DNA from: Luteibacter aegosomatissinici
Lineage (GTDB): Bacteria > Pseudomonadota > Gammaproteobacteria > Xanthomonadales > Rhodanobacteraceae
Direction: 5' to 3'
NCBI RefSeq assembly: GCF_023078495.1
Contig: NZ_CP095742.1
Coordinates: forward strand, 3,038,001-3,102,000
DNA: 64,000 nucleotides
A model generated the notes under the pieces. That model was not told where the DNA came from. It saw nothing but the letters and a program-made list of their open reading frames with translations, and made no database searches. Below are positions 13,168 through 23,600 of the stretch, piece after piece. The position numbers were made by a program, and so were the translations under genes. Position 1 is the first letter of the stretch. Each line of letters begins with the position of its first letter.

Positions 13168-14337
13168 ATGCACGATTCGGCAGGCATCCTGCTTACCCTC
13201 TTCATCATCTTCGTCGCCGCCCAGGTGGGTGGCGAAATCGCGCAGCGCCTTAAATTACCAGCTGTCGTGGGCGAAATCGCCGCTGGTTGCGCCATCGGGC
13301 CAAGCGCCCTGGGCTGGGTTGCCCTGCCCGATATCGCCGTGGGCACACCGTTGGATGTCCTCGCCGAAATCGGCGTAATCCTGCTCCTTTTCTCAGTGGG
13401 CCTGGAAACACGGCTCGATGACCTGAAGAAGGTGGGTGCCAGCGCGTTCCTGGTCGGCGTGCTCGGCGTGTTCATCCCGTTCGCGCTCGGCGCGCTGTGG
13501 GCGCATGGCTCGGGCTTCGACTGGATCCGCTCCATGTTCGTGGCCGCGGCGTTCGTCGCCACCTCGGCAGGCATTACCGCACGCGTACTGCAGGAACTCG
13601 GCGTCCTGCAACGACAAGAGGCACGGATCATCCTGGGCGCCGCCGTCATCGATGACATCCTCGCCATGCTGCTGCTCGGCGTCGTGTCGTCGCTACAGGG
13701 GGGTGGCAACGTAGATGTCGGCAGCCTGGTCGGCACGCTGCTGGGCGCCGTCGGCTTCGTCGCCATCATCGGCTGGGGCGGCACGCGGGTGATGCGGCGT
13801 GGTTCGGGGTGGCTGGAGAAGCCTTCGAACCCCATGTCCGCCCTGGCGATCGTGCTGGCCCTGTGCCTGGGCCTGGCCTACCTCTCCATGCGCTTCCACC
13901 TCGCCGCCATCATCGGCGCTTTCCTCGCCGGCATGATCGCCTCGGAGACGCGCCAGCGGCACCAGCTCGAAGAGCAGACCGCGCCCCTGCTCGCCTTCCT
14001 GACGCCCTTCTTCTTTGTGGTGACCGGCGCCAAGGTAAACCTGGCGGCGCTGGGCAATGCCAGCGCGCTGCTTGCCCTGCTGGTGGTGACGCTGATCGCC
14101 ATCGTGTCCAAGCTGGCCGGCGGCTTCCTTGGCGCATTGAAGCTGGGCAAGCGCGGCGCCACGATCGTCGGCTTCGGCATGGTGCCGCGCGGCGAGGTGG
14201 GCGTGGTCATCGCCAGCCTCGGCCTGGCCGCTGGCGTGTTCGATGAAACGATCTACGCGGTCATCGTCGCGATGTCCCTGCTGACGGCGATGGTCACACC
14301 CCCCATCCTCGCCCTGCTCCTCAAGAAACCCGCATAA
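13168..14337 (+). CDS. CPA2 family cation:proton antiporter
   Basis: The 389-residue membrane protein has about 12 segments and belongs to the KefB/GerN-type Na+(K+)/H+ exchangers. It opens with 'GILLTLFIIFVAAQVGGEIA' and the family's 'LKLPAVVGEIAAGCAIGP' motif. The ion-binding Asp region is 'LGAAVIDDILAMLLLGVV', and a typical 'FFFVVTGAKVNL' motif and 'GMVPRGEVGVVIAS' near the C-terminus are present. It lacks the C-terminal TrkA-N/RCK regulatory domain of Kef channels, so it is the short transporter-only type. It starts 55 bp after the MFS gene in the same direction. The stop codon is followed within six bases by a palindromic repeat. Confidence 0.92.
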   Translation: MHDSAGILLTLFIIFVAAQVGGEIAQRLKLPAVVGEIAAGCAIGPSALGWVALPDIAVGTPLDVLAEIGVILLLFSVGLETRLDDLKKVGASAFLVGVLGVFIPFALGALWAHGSGFDWIRSMFVAAAFVATSAGITARVLQELGVLQRQEARIILGAAVIDDILAMLLLGVVSSLQGGGNVDVGSLVGTLLGAVGFVAIIGWGGTRVMRRGSGWLEKPSNPMSALAIVLALCLGLAYLSMRFHLAAIIGAFLAGMIASETRQRHQLEEQTAPLLAFLTPFFFVVTGAKVNLAALGNASALLALLVVTLIAIVSKLAGGFLGALKLGKRGATIVGFGMVPRGEVGVVIASLGLAAGVFDETIYAVIVAMSLLTAMVTPPILALLLKKPA

Positions 14338-14342
14338 CGCCT

Positions 14343-14437
14343 GTAGGAGCCCACCCTGTGGGCGATATCTTTCGCGACACCGCCACAGGGCCTGTAGCGA
14401 TATCGCGAACCGCGTCGCCCACAGGGTGGGCTCCTAC
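14343..14437. repeat. Class A palindromic repeat, copy 2
   Basis: It has the same inverted arms as the copy at 7676, with one base different in the left arm (GGGCGATATC). It fills the gap between the convergent antiporter and photolyase genes. Its right arm (GTAGGAG on the minus strand) contains the TAG stop codon of the photolyase gene. Confidence 0.9.
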
Positions 14438-15870
14438 GCGGATTTCGATTTTTGGTAGGCCAGCAGGGCGTCTTCGCGGCTGGCCTTGAGGTCGACGATC
14501 GGCGGCGGGTAGCCCGATGCCTTGAGGTAGCGCTCGTCTTCCCAAGGGGCATGAACGAGGCGTCCCGGGGCATCGCGCAGTTCCGGCACCCAGCGGCGAA
14601 TGTAGGCGCCGTCGGGATCGAACTTCTCCGACTGGGTCACCGGGTTGAAGATGCGGAAATACGGCGCGGCATCGGCGCCACTACCGGCCACCCACTGCCA
14701 GCCCATGGCGTTGTTGGCCAGGTCGGCATCGACCAGGGTGTCCCAGAACCACTTCTCGCCCAACAGCCAGTGCTGGCGCAGGTTTTTCGTGAGCAGGCTG
14801 GCCACCAGCATACGTACGCGGTTGTGCATCCAGCCCGTGGCCCACAGTTCGCGCATACCGGCATCCACGATGGGAATGCCGGTCTTGCCCTGCTTCCAGC
14901 GGCGCAGCGCGTGTGCGTCGCGTTTTTCCCAGCGGAACGCATCGAACTTCTTGTTGAAGTTCTTTTTGGGCGTATCCGGAAAGTGCCACAGCAGGTGGTG
15001 GCCAAATTCGCGCCAGCCGAGCTGACGCAGGTAAGGCTCCAGGTCTGGCGCATTCTTGCGGCGCGCAAAGTGGGCCCGCAAGCGGTCAGCGACCTGCCTG
15101 GGTGAAATCTCGCCGAAATGCAGGTGTGGCGACAGGCGCGAAGTGCCATGACGGGCGGGCAGGTCGCGGCCAGTAGTGTAATGGCCCACGGCGTCATCGG
15201 CGAACAGGCTTAGCATCTCCTGCGCACCCTCCTCACCCGGGGTCCACTCATCGAAGCCTTTAGCCCAGTCGAGCGTTGGCAACAGTGCCAGGTCATTCAG
15301 CGCGGCCGACGCCTTCAATGCCTCCAGACGCAACGGCGAGGGTTCATCGAGCGCCCCATGTTCATCGATCCGCGTGCGCAGGTTGCGCCAGAACGGGGTA
15401 AACACCCGGTACGGCTCATCCTCCTTCGTAGCGATCTCCCATGGGTCGCACCACAGGTTCGCGTTATACGAGGCCACGTCGATCCCATCGGCCTCCAGCG
15501 CCTTGCGCACCTGCGCATCGCGCTTGCGAATAGCCGGGTCATACAGAAGGTTGAAGTAGACGGCCGTCGCACCCGTCGCCTTGATGACCTCACGCAATGC
15601 GCCGAGCGTGCCCCCGCCCCCCGCAGGAGCGCGCTTGCGCGCGATAACGACCTGCAGCGCCCCCCTATGCCGCCGCAGCCCCTTGTCCAGCGCCTCCAGC
15701 GAATGGTGCAACCACCACCGGCTGGCGGCACCCGGCGCCCACTCGCCCTCCTCATCCGGGGCATGGACGTAGAGCGGAATAACCCTGTCATGGCCCTCAA
15801 CGGCGGCCACCAGGGCGGGATTATCTGCAAGACGCAGGTCGCGGCGGAACCAGACGATAGCGGTAGTCAT
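14434..15870 (-). CDS. phrB: Deoxyribodipyrimidine photolyase
   Basis: The 478-residue flavoprotein repairs UV-induced cyclobutane pyrimidine dimers with blue light. The N-terminal photolyase domain starts 'TAIVWFRRDLRLADNPALVA'. The FAD-binding C-terminal half shows 'TSRLSPHLHFGEISPRQV', 'WREFGHHLLWHFP', 'GIPIVDAGMRELWATGWMHN' and 'DADLANNAMGWQWVAGSGAD'. ATG 15868-15870 gives the conserved N-terminus. There are two oddities. First, residues [12 protein letters not shown] replace the usual short loop after the second beta strand; they are encoded by a palindromic repeat half-element at 15623-15645. Second, the stop codon TAG lies in another repeat at 14436-14434. Both changes look tolerated because all catalytic motifs are intact. 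Confidence 0.95.
   Translation of the reverse strand: MTTAIVWFRRDLRLADNPALVAAVEGHDRVIPLYVHAPDEEGEWAPGAASRWWLHHSLEALDKGLRRHRGALQVVIARKRAPAGGGGTLGALREVIKATGATAVYFNLLYDPAIRKRDAQVRKALEADGIDVASYNANLWCDPWEIATKEDEPYRVFTPFWRNLRTRIDEHGALDEPSPLRLEALKASAALNDLALLPTLDWAKGFDEWTPGEEGAQEMLSLFADDAVGHYTTGRDLPARHGTSRLSPHLHFGEISPRQVADRLRAHFARRKNAPDLEPYLRQLGWREFGHHLLWHFPDTPKKNFNKKFDAFRWEKRDAHALRRWKQGKTGIPIVDAGMRELWATGWMHNRVRMLVASLLTKNLRQHWLLGEKWFWDTLVDADLANNAMGWQWVAGSGADAAPYFRIFNPVTQSEKFDPDGAYIRRWVPELRDAPGRLVHAPWEDERYLKASGYPPPIVDLKASREDALLAYQKSKSA
15623..15645. repeat. Class B half-repeat inside the photolyase gene
   Basis: GCAGGAGCGCGCTTGCGCGC plus GAT matches one arm of the class B palindromic repeats (for example 20584-20647). 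It is read in frame inside phrB and encodes IARKRAPA on the minus strand. It differs from the intergenic arms mainly by C for T in the GTAGGAG end. Confidence 0.85.
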
Positions 15871-15993
15871 CGGCGTAGTATCCACGTTGCAAGTGAAATG
15901 CGAATGCCGATCCCAATTCATTCAGATGGAATGTTTAGACTGTGCCTACGCGCGGTCCCATTCCCTGCCCGGCCCCGCGAATAGGAGATCCTC

Positions 15994-16443
15994 ATGAACA
16001 TCAAGACCATCCTCGGCATCCCCATGGCCGCCCTGCTTGCCGCTGCGGTCGCTACGCCGGCAGCGGCGGTGACCCTGACACGCCCCGATGGCATCTACGT
16101 GCGCTGCGACCAGTGCGGCGTCATCCAGCGTATCGATACCAACATTACCCAGGGCCGCGACCACGGCACCGCGGGCGCCGTGATCGGCGCGATCGCGGGT
16201 GGCGTGCTTGGCAACCAGGTCGGCAAGGGCAAGGGCAAGACCCTCGCCACGGTCGGCGGCGCGGTCGGCGGCGGTTTCGCCGGCAATGCCATCGGCAAGG
16301 GCGGTGGCGGCGAGAACTACACGCTGAACATCAAGATGGGCAATGGCCGCTACGCCAACGTCACCGTCAAGGATGCCTCGGGCCTCCGCGAGGGCGATAC
16401 CGTGGTCGTCGACGACCAGGGCAACGTACAGCGCGTGCAGTAA
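15994..16443 (+). CDS. Exported glycine-zipper 2TM-domain protein
   Basis: The 149-residue protein begins with a Sec signal peptide (MNIKTILGIPMAALLAAAVA, cleavage probably after 'TPAAA'). A pair of cysteines follows in 'YVRCDQCGVIQRI', then a glycine-zipper segment ('AGAVIGAIAGGVLGNQVGKG' and 'VGGAVGGGFAGNAIGKG'). Glycine zippers of this 2TM type occur in outer-membrane or periplasmic proteins such as SlyB/Rick_17kDa-type antigens. There is no lipobox cysteine right after the signal peptide, so it is not an obvious lipoprotein. The last third is a small beta-rich domain (YTLNIKMGNGRYANVTVKD). A good AGGAG site lies eight bases before the ATG. The function is unknown beyond envelope localisation. 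Confidence 0.85.
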   Translation: MNIKTILGIPMAALLAAAVATPAAAVTLTRPDGIYVRCDQCGVIQRIDTNITQGRDHGTAGAVIGAIAGGVLGNQVGKGKGKTLATVGGAVGGGFAGNAIGKGGGGENYTLNIKMGNGRYANVTVKDASGLREGDTVVVDDQGNVQRVQ

Positions 16444-16462
16444 GCCGCCCGGCGGCTTATAT

Positions 16463-16484
16463 GCAGGGGCGCGCTTGCGCGCGA
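16463..16484. repeat. Class B half-repeat, degenerate
   Basis: The stretch GCAGGGGCGCGCTTGCGCGC followed by GA is one arm of the class B repeat with a G for A change. It has no partner arm nearby. It lies just after the stop codon of the glycine-zipper gene. Confidence 0.7.
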
Positions 16485-16525
16485 AAAGCCGACGAAGCGG
16501 TAAAGCCGCGACGTTGGCCCTCCAC

Positions 16526-16556
16526 AAAAAAGGCCGCGAGCGATCGCGGCCTTTTT
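16526..16556. terminator. Bidirectional terminator between glycine-zipper gene and lpxK
   Basis: The stem AGGCCGCGA/TCGCGGCCT is flanked by A-run (16526-16530) and T-run (16552-16556), so it can work on both strands. It lies between the convergent glycine-zipper gene and lpxK and should end both transcripts, including the exbB-exbD-msbA-lpxK message. Confidence 0.85.
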
Positions 16557-16612
16557 GCTTCATACGGTTGGCGATCCATTTGCGTTCGCGAATCCGAACG
16601 CGAATGAACCGG

Positions 16613-17593
16613 CTAACGAGCGCTACGGACCTTCGCCGCCACCGCATCCCAGAACGACTCGGGCATCACCGCCCGTACCGGTACGCGCCACCAGTTCGAC
16701 CGCGCAAACGGAAGGCATTTCACCGCGTCCTTGTCCGTCATCAACACCGGGCACCCATCAGCGAACGTGAAGTCGCCGCTGGTGAATGCGTGATGATCCG
16801 CGAACGGGTGGCCATCCACCGCAATACCATGCGCGGCAAGGCTCGCGAAGAACCGCGACGGGTTGCCGATGCCTGCCACCGCATGTGCCGGGCGCCCTGC
16901 AAAATCAGACAGGGGCGCCGATAGTGTCGGATCATCCAGATTGACCGCCACACCGCCTTCCAGCCGCATGGGTACTTCGTTCGCGTGCGGCGTGCCGCCG
17001 TTCACCACGATGAAGTCGACAGTTGCCAGGCGCGACGCTGGCTCGCGCAGCGGTCCGGCGGGAAGCAGGTGCCCGTTACCGAGGCGGCGTTCACCGTCAA
17101 TGACGCAAATTTCGACGTCGCGCCCCATCCGATGGTGCTGCAGTCCATCGTCGGCCAGTACGAGGTCGCAACCCGCATCGATCAGCAGCTGCGCCGCTTC
17201 GGGCCGCTCGCGGCCGATAGCGACGGGAATCTCGTACTGGCGGATCAGCGACGGCTCGTCACCCACCATCGCCGGCGGATCGGTTTCCTTCAACAGGTAC
17301 GGGCCGCGCTCGGTGCCGCCATAGCCACGGCTGACCACCCCCGGCCGGAACCCGCGATCAGCCATGGCGCTGGCCAGGGCGATAATGAGTGGCGTCTTGC
17401 CGGTGCCACCCACCGTGATGTTGCCGACCACAACCACGGGCACCGGCAACCGCACGACCTTCGACGGGTCGGCACGGAACGCCTCGGCCCGGCGGCGCAC
17501 CGTGCTGGCATACAGCGCCTCGAGCGGTCGCGCCCACCACGGTGGGCGACCCACGCCATACCAACGCCGTTGTAACGACCCGCCCAGGGCCAC
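16613..17593 (-). CDS. lpxK: Tetraacyldisaccharide 4'-kinase
   Basis: LpxK phosphorylates the 4' position of the lipid A disaccharide at the inner face of the cytoplasmic membrane, the sixth step of lipid A synthesis. The 326-residue protein has the N-terminal membrane-associated region ('RRWYGVGRPPWWARPLEALY'), the Walker A loop 'GNITVGGTGKTPLI', then 'GFRPGVVSRGYGG' and 'LVLADDGLQHHRMGRDVEI'. These are the standard LpxK motifs. The start is GTG 17591-17593, two bases after the msbA stop, so it is the last gene of the exbB-exbD-msbA-lpxK operon. A bidirectional terminator follows at 16526-16556. Confidence 0.96.
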   Translation of the reverse strand: MALGGSLQRRWYGVGRPPWWARPLEALYASTVRRRAEAFRADPSKVVRLPVPVVVVGNITVGGTGKTPLIIALASAMADRGFRPGVVSRGYGGTERGPYLLKETDPPAMVGDEPSLIRQYEIPVAIGRERPEAAQLLIDAGCDLVLADDGLQHHRMGRDVEICVIDGERRLGNGHLLPAGPLREPASRLATVDFIVVNGGTPHANEVPMRLEGGVAVNLDDPTLSAPLSDFAGRPAHAVAGIGNPSRFFASLAAHGIAVDGHPFADHHAFTSGDFTFADGCPVLMTDKDAVKCLPFARSNWWRVPVRAVMPESFWDAVAAKVRSAR

Positions 17594-17595
17594 GC

Positions 17596-19373
<1,778 letters not shown>

Positions 19374-19377
<4 letters not shown>

Positions 19378-19802
19378 TTCGCGCCCGCCGCCTCGGTCGG
19401 CGTCGTGGCGATGGACAAGCGGGTGAAGCCCACCTGGCCCAGCGCATCCATGGCGCGCACGACGTTCTGGTGCGGCGTAAGCGCATCGGCGCGAATCACC
19501 ACGAGGCGATCGTGGTTGTCACCACCCACGCGCTCGATCGCGCTCTTGAGCAGCTCGATGCCCTCACCCATCACCTCATCACTGCCGACGGAGTAATGGC
19601 CATCGCGATCCACCACCACGGTGAGCGCGTTGTCCGTGGATTCGCGCGCCTCGGCATCGGCCTTGGGCAGGTTCACCTTGAGCCGGGAGTGCTCCACGAA
19701 GGTGGTGCTGAGCACAAAGAACATGAGCAGGGTAAGCAGGACATCGATCAGCGAGATCACGTTGATCTCGAAATCGTCCTCGCGACGGGCACCAATACGC
19801 AT
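19374..19802 (-). CDS. exbD: ExbD/TolR family energy-transducing protein
   Basis: The 142-residue protein has a short cytoplasmic N-terminus, one membrane helix ('INVISLIDVLLTLLMFFVLS') carrying the conserved proton-path Asp, and a periplasmic domain ('RLKVNLPKADAEARE', 'LVVIRADALTPHQNVVRAMD'). With ExbB it forms a proton channel that uses the proton-motive force to drive envelope processes; classic partners are TonB-dependent receptors. No tonB is adjacent. In this operon position the pair is found next to msbA/lpxK in xanthomonads, and its exact role there is unclear. It starts three bases after the exbB stop. Confidence 0.93.
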
Positions 19803-19805
19803 GGA

Positions 19806-20462
19806 TCAGCCGACCTGCGCCGGGGCTTGTGCATCGGTGGCACGACGGCGCGGCGCGGGCGCGCGGGCCGACAGATCGTCGAGCAGTGCGGTGGCTTCCT
19901 TTTCCATCTGCACTACATAGCCGCTCACCTTCGAACGGAAATAACGGTGCAGCACATAGGCAGGAATGGAAACGATAAGACCAAAGGCCGTGCAGATAAG
20001 GGCTTCGCCAATGCCACCGGCCATCTTCGTCGGATCGCCGATGCCGCCGGCCATGACGTTCATGAACATACGGATGAGGCCAATGACCGTGCCAAGCAGG
20101 CCAAGCAGCGGGCCGATGAGCGCGACGGTACCCAGCGTGTTGAGGTAACGCTCCATGCGGTGCACGACATGGCGACCGGTATCCTCGATGCGCTCCTTGA
20201 TGATGTCGCGCGGGCGGTCACGCACGGCCAAGGCACCCGCGAACAGCTCACCCAGCGGCGAGCCCTTTTCCAGGGCGGCCAGGTGGGCGGCGTCGAGCTG
20301 CGAGGAGCGAGCCCAATCACGGACTTCCGCACCCAGGCCCGGCGGCAGGACCGCCGCGCGGCGCAAGGCCCAGAAGCGTTCCAGCACGATCGCGAGCGCG
20401 ACAAGGGAGCAGATGAGGATGGGCAGGAGCGCCCAGCCGCCGGCAAGAAGAATCTCGAGCAC
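19806..20462 (-). CDS. exbB: MotA/TolQ/ExbB proton-channel family protein
   Basis: The 218-residue inner-membrane protein has an N-terminal helix ('LAGGWALLPILICSLVALAI'), a cytoplasmic loop, and two further helices in 'LGTVALIGPLLGLLGTVIGL' and 'LICTAFGLIVSIPAYVLHRY', the TolQ/ExbB signature region. It pairs with the downstream ExbD. The start is GTG 20460-20462. It opens the exbB-exbD-msbA-lpxK operon. The upstream gap of 211 bp contains a class B palindromic repeat and then the end of the GH92 gene, so the operon probably has its own promoter or reads through from comEC/GH92. Confidence 0.92.
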   Translation of the reverse strand: MLEILLAGGWALLPILICSLVALAIVLERFWALRRAAVLPPGLGAEVRDWARSSQLDAAHLAALEKGSPLGELFAGALAVRDRPRDIIKERIEDTGRHVVHRMERYLNTLGTVALIGPLLGLLGTVIGLIRMFMNVMAGGIGDPTKMAGGIGEALICTAFGLIVSIPAYVLHRYFRSKVSGYVVQMEKEATALLDDLSARAPAPRRRATDAQAPAQVG

Positions 20463-20583
20463 GTGAACCCCAAGGGTACTTATCAGTCAGGCGGGCATGA
20501 TAGCAGGGCCCGGGAACGGGACTGCGTAGGCCTTCACACTGGCTGAACGTAAGGGTTTGCGGACATGGCGGCCCCAATCGCCT

Positions 20584-20647
20584 GTAGGAGCGCGCTTGCG
20601 CGCGATGGGTCTGTGGCAGCACCCATCGCGCGCAAGCGCGCTCCTAC
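20584..20647. repeat. Class B palindromic repeat, copy 1
   Basis: Inverted arms GTAGGAGCGCGCTTGCGCGC (followed by GAT) and the reverse complement enclose a spacer of about 16 bp. Each arm contains the self-complementary core GCGCGCTTGCGCGC. It lies between the GH92 stop and the exbB start. Further copies are at 46767 and 51328. Confidence 0.9.
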
Positions 20648-20673
20648 AGAAAGCGAGGTTTTGGCTGCTGACC

Positions 20674-23600
20674 CTAGCGGGCCAGCAGCTCCAGTTCGGC
20701 CACGGCCGCGGGGCCGGTGCCATCGAGCGTGAGACGGTAATGGGCGTACGCGCCCGGCTTGGCAATGGCGAAGGCACGGGTCTGGCGGTGCCAGGGGAAG
20801 GTCTCGCCCTGGCGCGCATCCAGCACCTGCCAATGCTTGCCGTCGGTCGAGCCTTCCAGCTTCCAGCCGGTCGGCGCGGCAGCCGCGGCACCCGAACTGA
20901 TCGTGTACATGGACACGTTAGCCGGCTTGGCCAGGCGATCCACGATCACGGCCTTGCCCGTGGGCAGGGCCAGCTCGGTCGACGAATCGTTGTCGACCGC
21001 CGCCGCCAGCGACGCCGCCTTCTTGCCATCCAGGGTGAGATCGGCCGCCTGGAGCACATCGTGCAGCGGCGAGGGCTTGGCACCTTCGGCCGTGATCGAT
21101 GCCGGCAGCGCATCCGCGCCAGTGCCCCAGTTCGACGGCGCCGAACCCATGGTGAATTCCAGCGTCGCGCCCTTCGCCAGCAGTTCATGCGGCAGGGTCA
21201 GCTTGTTCCAGGGCTGGCCGTTCACCTTGAGCGACTGGACGAACCGGTTGGTATCGCTAACGCCCGGCGCACGGATGTCGAGCGTGGCCCCGTTCTCGAG
21301 CTTGATGCTCATGTGCGGGAAGTACGGCGCGCCGATGACGTATTCCGGCGTACCCATGCGCAGTGGGTAGAAACCGGCAGCGCCGAAGATCCACCACGCC
21401 GACATCTCGCCGTTATCTTCATCGCCTGGGTAACCCTGGCCGATCTCACTGCCGACATAAAGACGCGACATCGCATCGCGCAGCTTGTCCTGGGTCTTCC
21501 ACGGCTGGCCCGCTTCGTCGTACATCCAGATGATGTGGTGCGACGGCTGGTTCGAGTGGCCGTACTGGCCCATGCGCACGTCACGGGCTTCCAGCATTTC
21601 GTGGATTTCGCCGCCGTAATCGCCCACGTCGTAGTTGCCCGGTGCGCTGAAGAAGGCATCCAGCTTGGCGCCAAGGCCCTCGCGGCCGCCGTAGAGGCCG
21701 GCCAGGCCGGCGCCGTCCTGCGGTGCATCGAATGCCATGTTCCAGGCATTGGTCTCGGTGTAATCGCCACCCCAGCGAATCGGGCTGAAGTTCTTCGCGT
21801 TCCAACGCCACTTGCCGGCCGGATCACGCGCCACGAAGAAGCCGACTTCCGGCTCGAACAGGTTCGCGTAACCCACGGCGCGGGCGCGATACCACTGCGC
21901 ATCGTCAGCGTAGTTCTTGTAGGACCCAGCGTTGGCACCGTCCTTCGAGAGCGCGTCGGCCAGGTTGGCGATACCGAAATCGTTGATGTAGCCGGCCGTC
22001 GACCAGGACAGGCCTTCCTTCACATCGTCATCGGTATACCCGTTGAACAGCGAGCGCTCGATGCCCTTGCGGCCCGCACCCTTTACATCGGTGCTCACCG
22101 TGGAAGCGTTACGGATAGCCGAGAGGTAGAAGTTGGCAACATCGAAGTTGCGCACACCCTTCAACCAGGCGTCGGCGAAGGCCACGTCGGAGCTGGTGCC
22201 CACCATCAGGTCGGCGTAGCCCGGCGAGGTCCAGCGCGCGATCCAACCGCCATCGCGGTATTGCTGCACGAAGCCGTCGATCATCTGGCCGGCTTCGGTC
22301 GGGGTGAACAGCGCGTACGCCGGCCACGCCGTGCGGTAGGTGTCCCACAGGCCGTTGTTCACGTACGGCTTGCCATCCACGATGCGTGCACCGGTGTGCG
22401 TATCGGTGTTTTCACCCGTGGCGGCGGAGAACGGGCTGGCGTACTGCCACTTCGGCGCGTCCTTGGTGCCAGTGTTCTCGTAGGCCTGGTTCGGGTACAG
22501 GAACAGGCGGTACAGGTTCGAATACAGGATGGTGCGCTCGTCGCGGCTGGCGCCTTCCACCTGGAAACGGCCAAGGCGATCATCCCAGGCCTTGCGGGCG
22601 CGCTCGCGCACGCTGTCGAAGGTATCGTTCGCAGCCACTTCCTGGCTGAGGTTGGCCTTCGCCTGGTCCACGCTGATCAGCGAGGTGGCGATGCGCATCG
22701 TCACCTGCTTGCCGCCCTTCTTCGCCGTATCGAAACCAAACCAGGCCGACGCGGCATCACGCTTCTCGCCGGCCAGGCGGCCACTCTCGGCCACCGGCTT
22801 GTCAAACTCGGCGTAGAAGAACATCCGGGTGGCGCCCGTGGAGAGGCCGCTCTTCACATCCGACCAGCCCTGGATGCTGCGGCCCGCCGGGTCCAGCGTG
22901 ACCGAGGCCTTGTCGTTGAGGTTGTCGAACACCAGCTGCGCGCGCTTGCCGGTGAAGGTGAAGCGGAACAGCGCGGCATGGTCGGTCGGGGTGATTTCGG
23001 TGCGGATGCCGTTATCGAAGTGCACGCCGTAGTAATCCGGGTGTGCGGTTTCTTCGTCATGGGTAAACGATAGCGCGCGGGTTTCCCGCTTCAGCGCCGG
23101 CGCGCCGCTTTCGGCCTGGGCCGGCATGACCTGGAAGGTCTGCCGCTCACCCATCCACGGGCTGGGCTCGTGCGAGAGCTGGAACGCCTCGATACGCGGG
23201 CGGTTATCGTCGCCATTGCGATCCTGGTACTGGTAGAGCCAGTTCGAGCCCGAGTTGGTGACGGGCGTCCAGAAGTTGAAGCCATGCGGCATGGCGACGG
23301 CGGGGAAGTTATTGCCACGCGAGAAATTCGCATTGGCATTGGAACCACGGCGCGTGTCGACGTAATCGGTGGGGTGGCTGCTTTCGAACGCCGGCTGCGC
23401 GCCGATGCGGATGTCATCCACCCAGCCCTCGAAGGCCTTGCCGGCCGGCGCATCGGCGGCCAGTTCGATGGACTTGACCTTGCGGCCCTTTGCCACCGCG
23501 CCCAGGTCGACGCTGACGTAATTCCACTGGTCCGGGTACAGCACGCGGCCCTCGCCCTGGCCCTTCGCCGTGGCCGGTACACGGTGCTGGTCACGGGCGG

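Noticed and set aside
20557-23073. Long open frame (838 codons) on the plus strand opposite the GH92 gene
   Set aside because: It is the GC-rich antisense shadow of a gene with full domain matches; its own sequence has no recognisable motif. The same applies to the long antisense frames at 1481-2443, 3034-3924, 8158-10053, 17542-19596, 37763-39661, 39610-41724 and 55802-57436.
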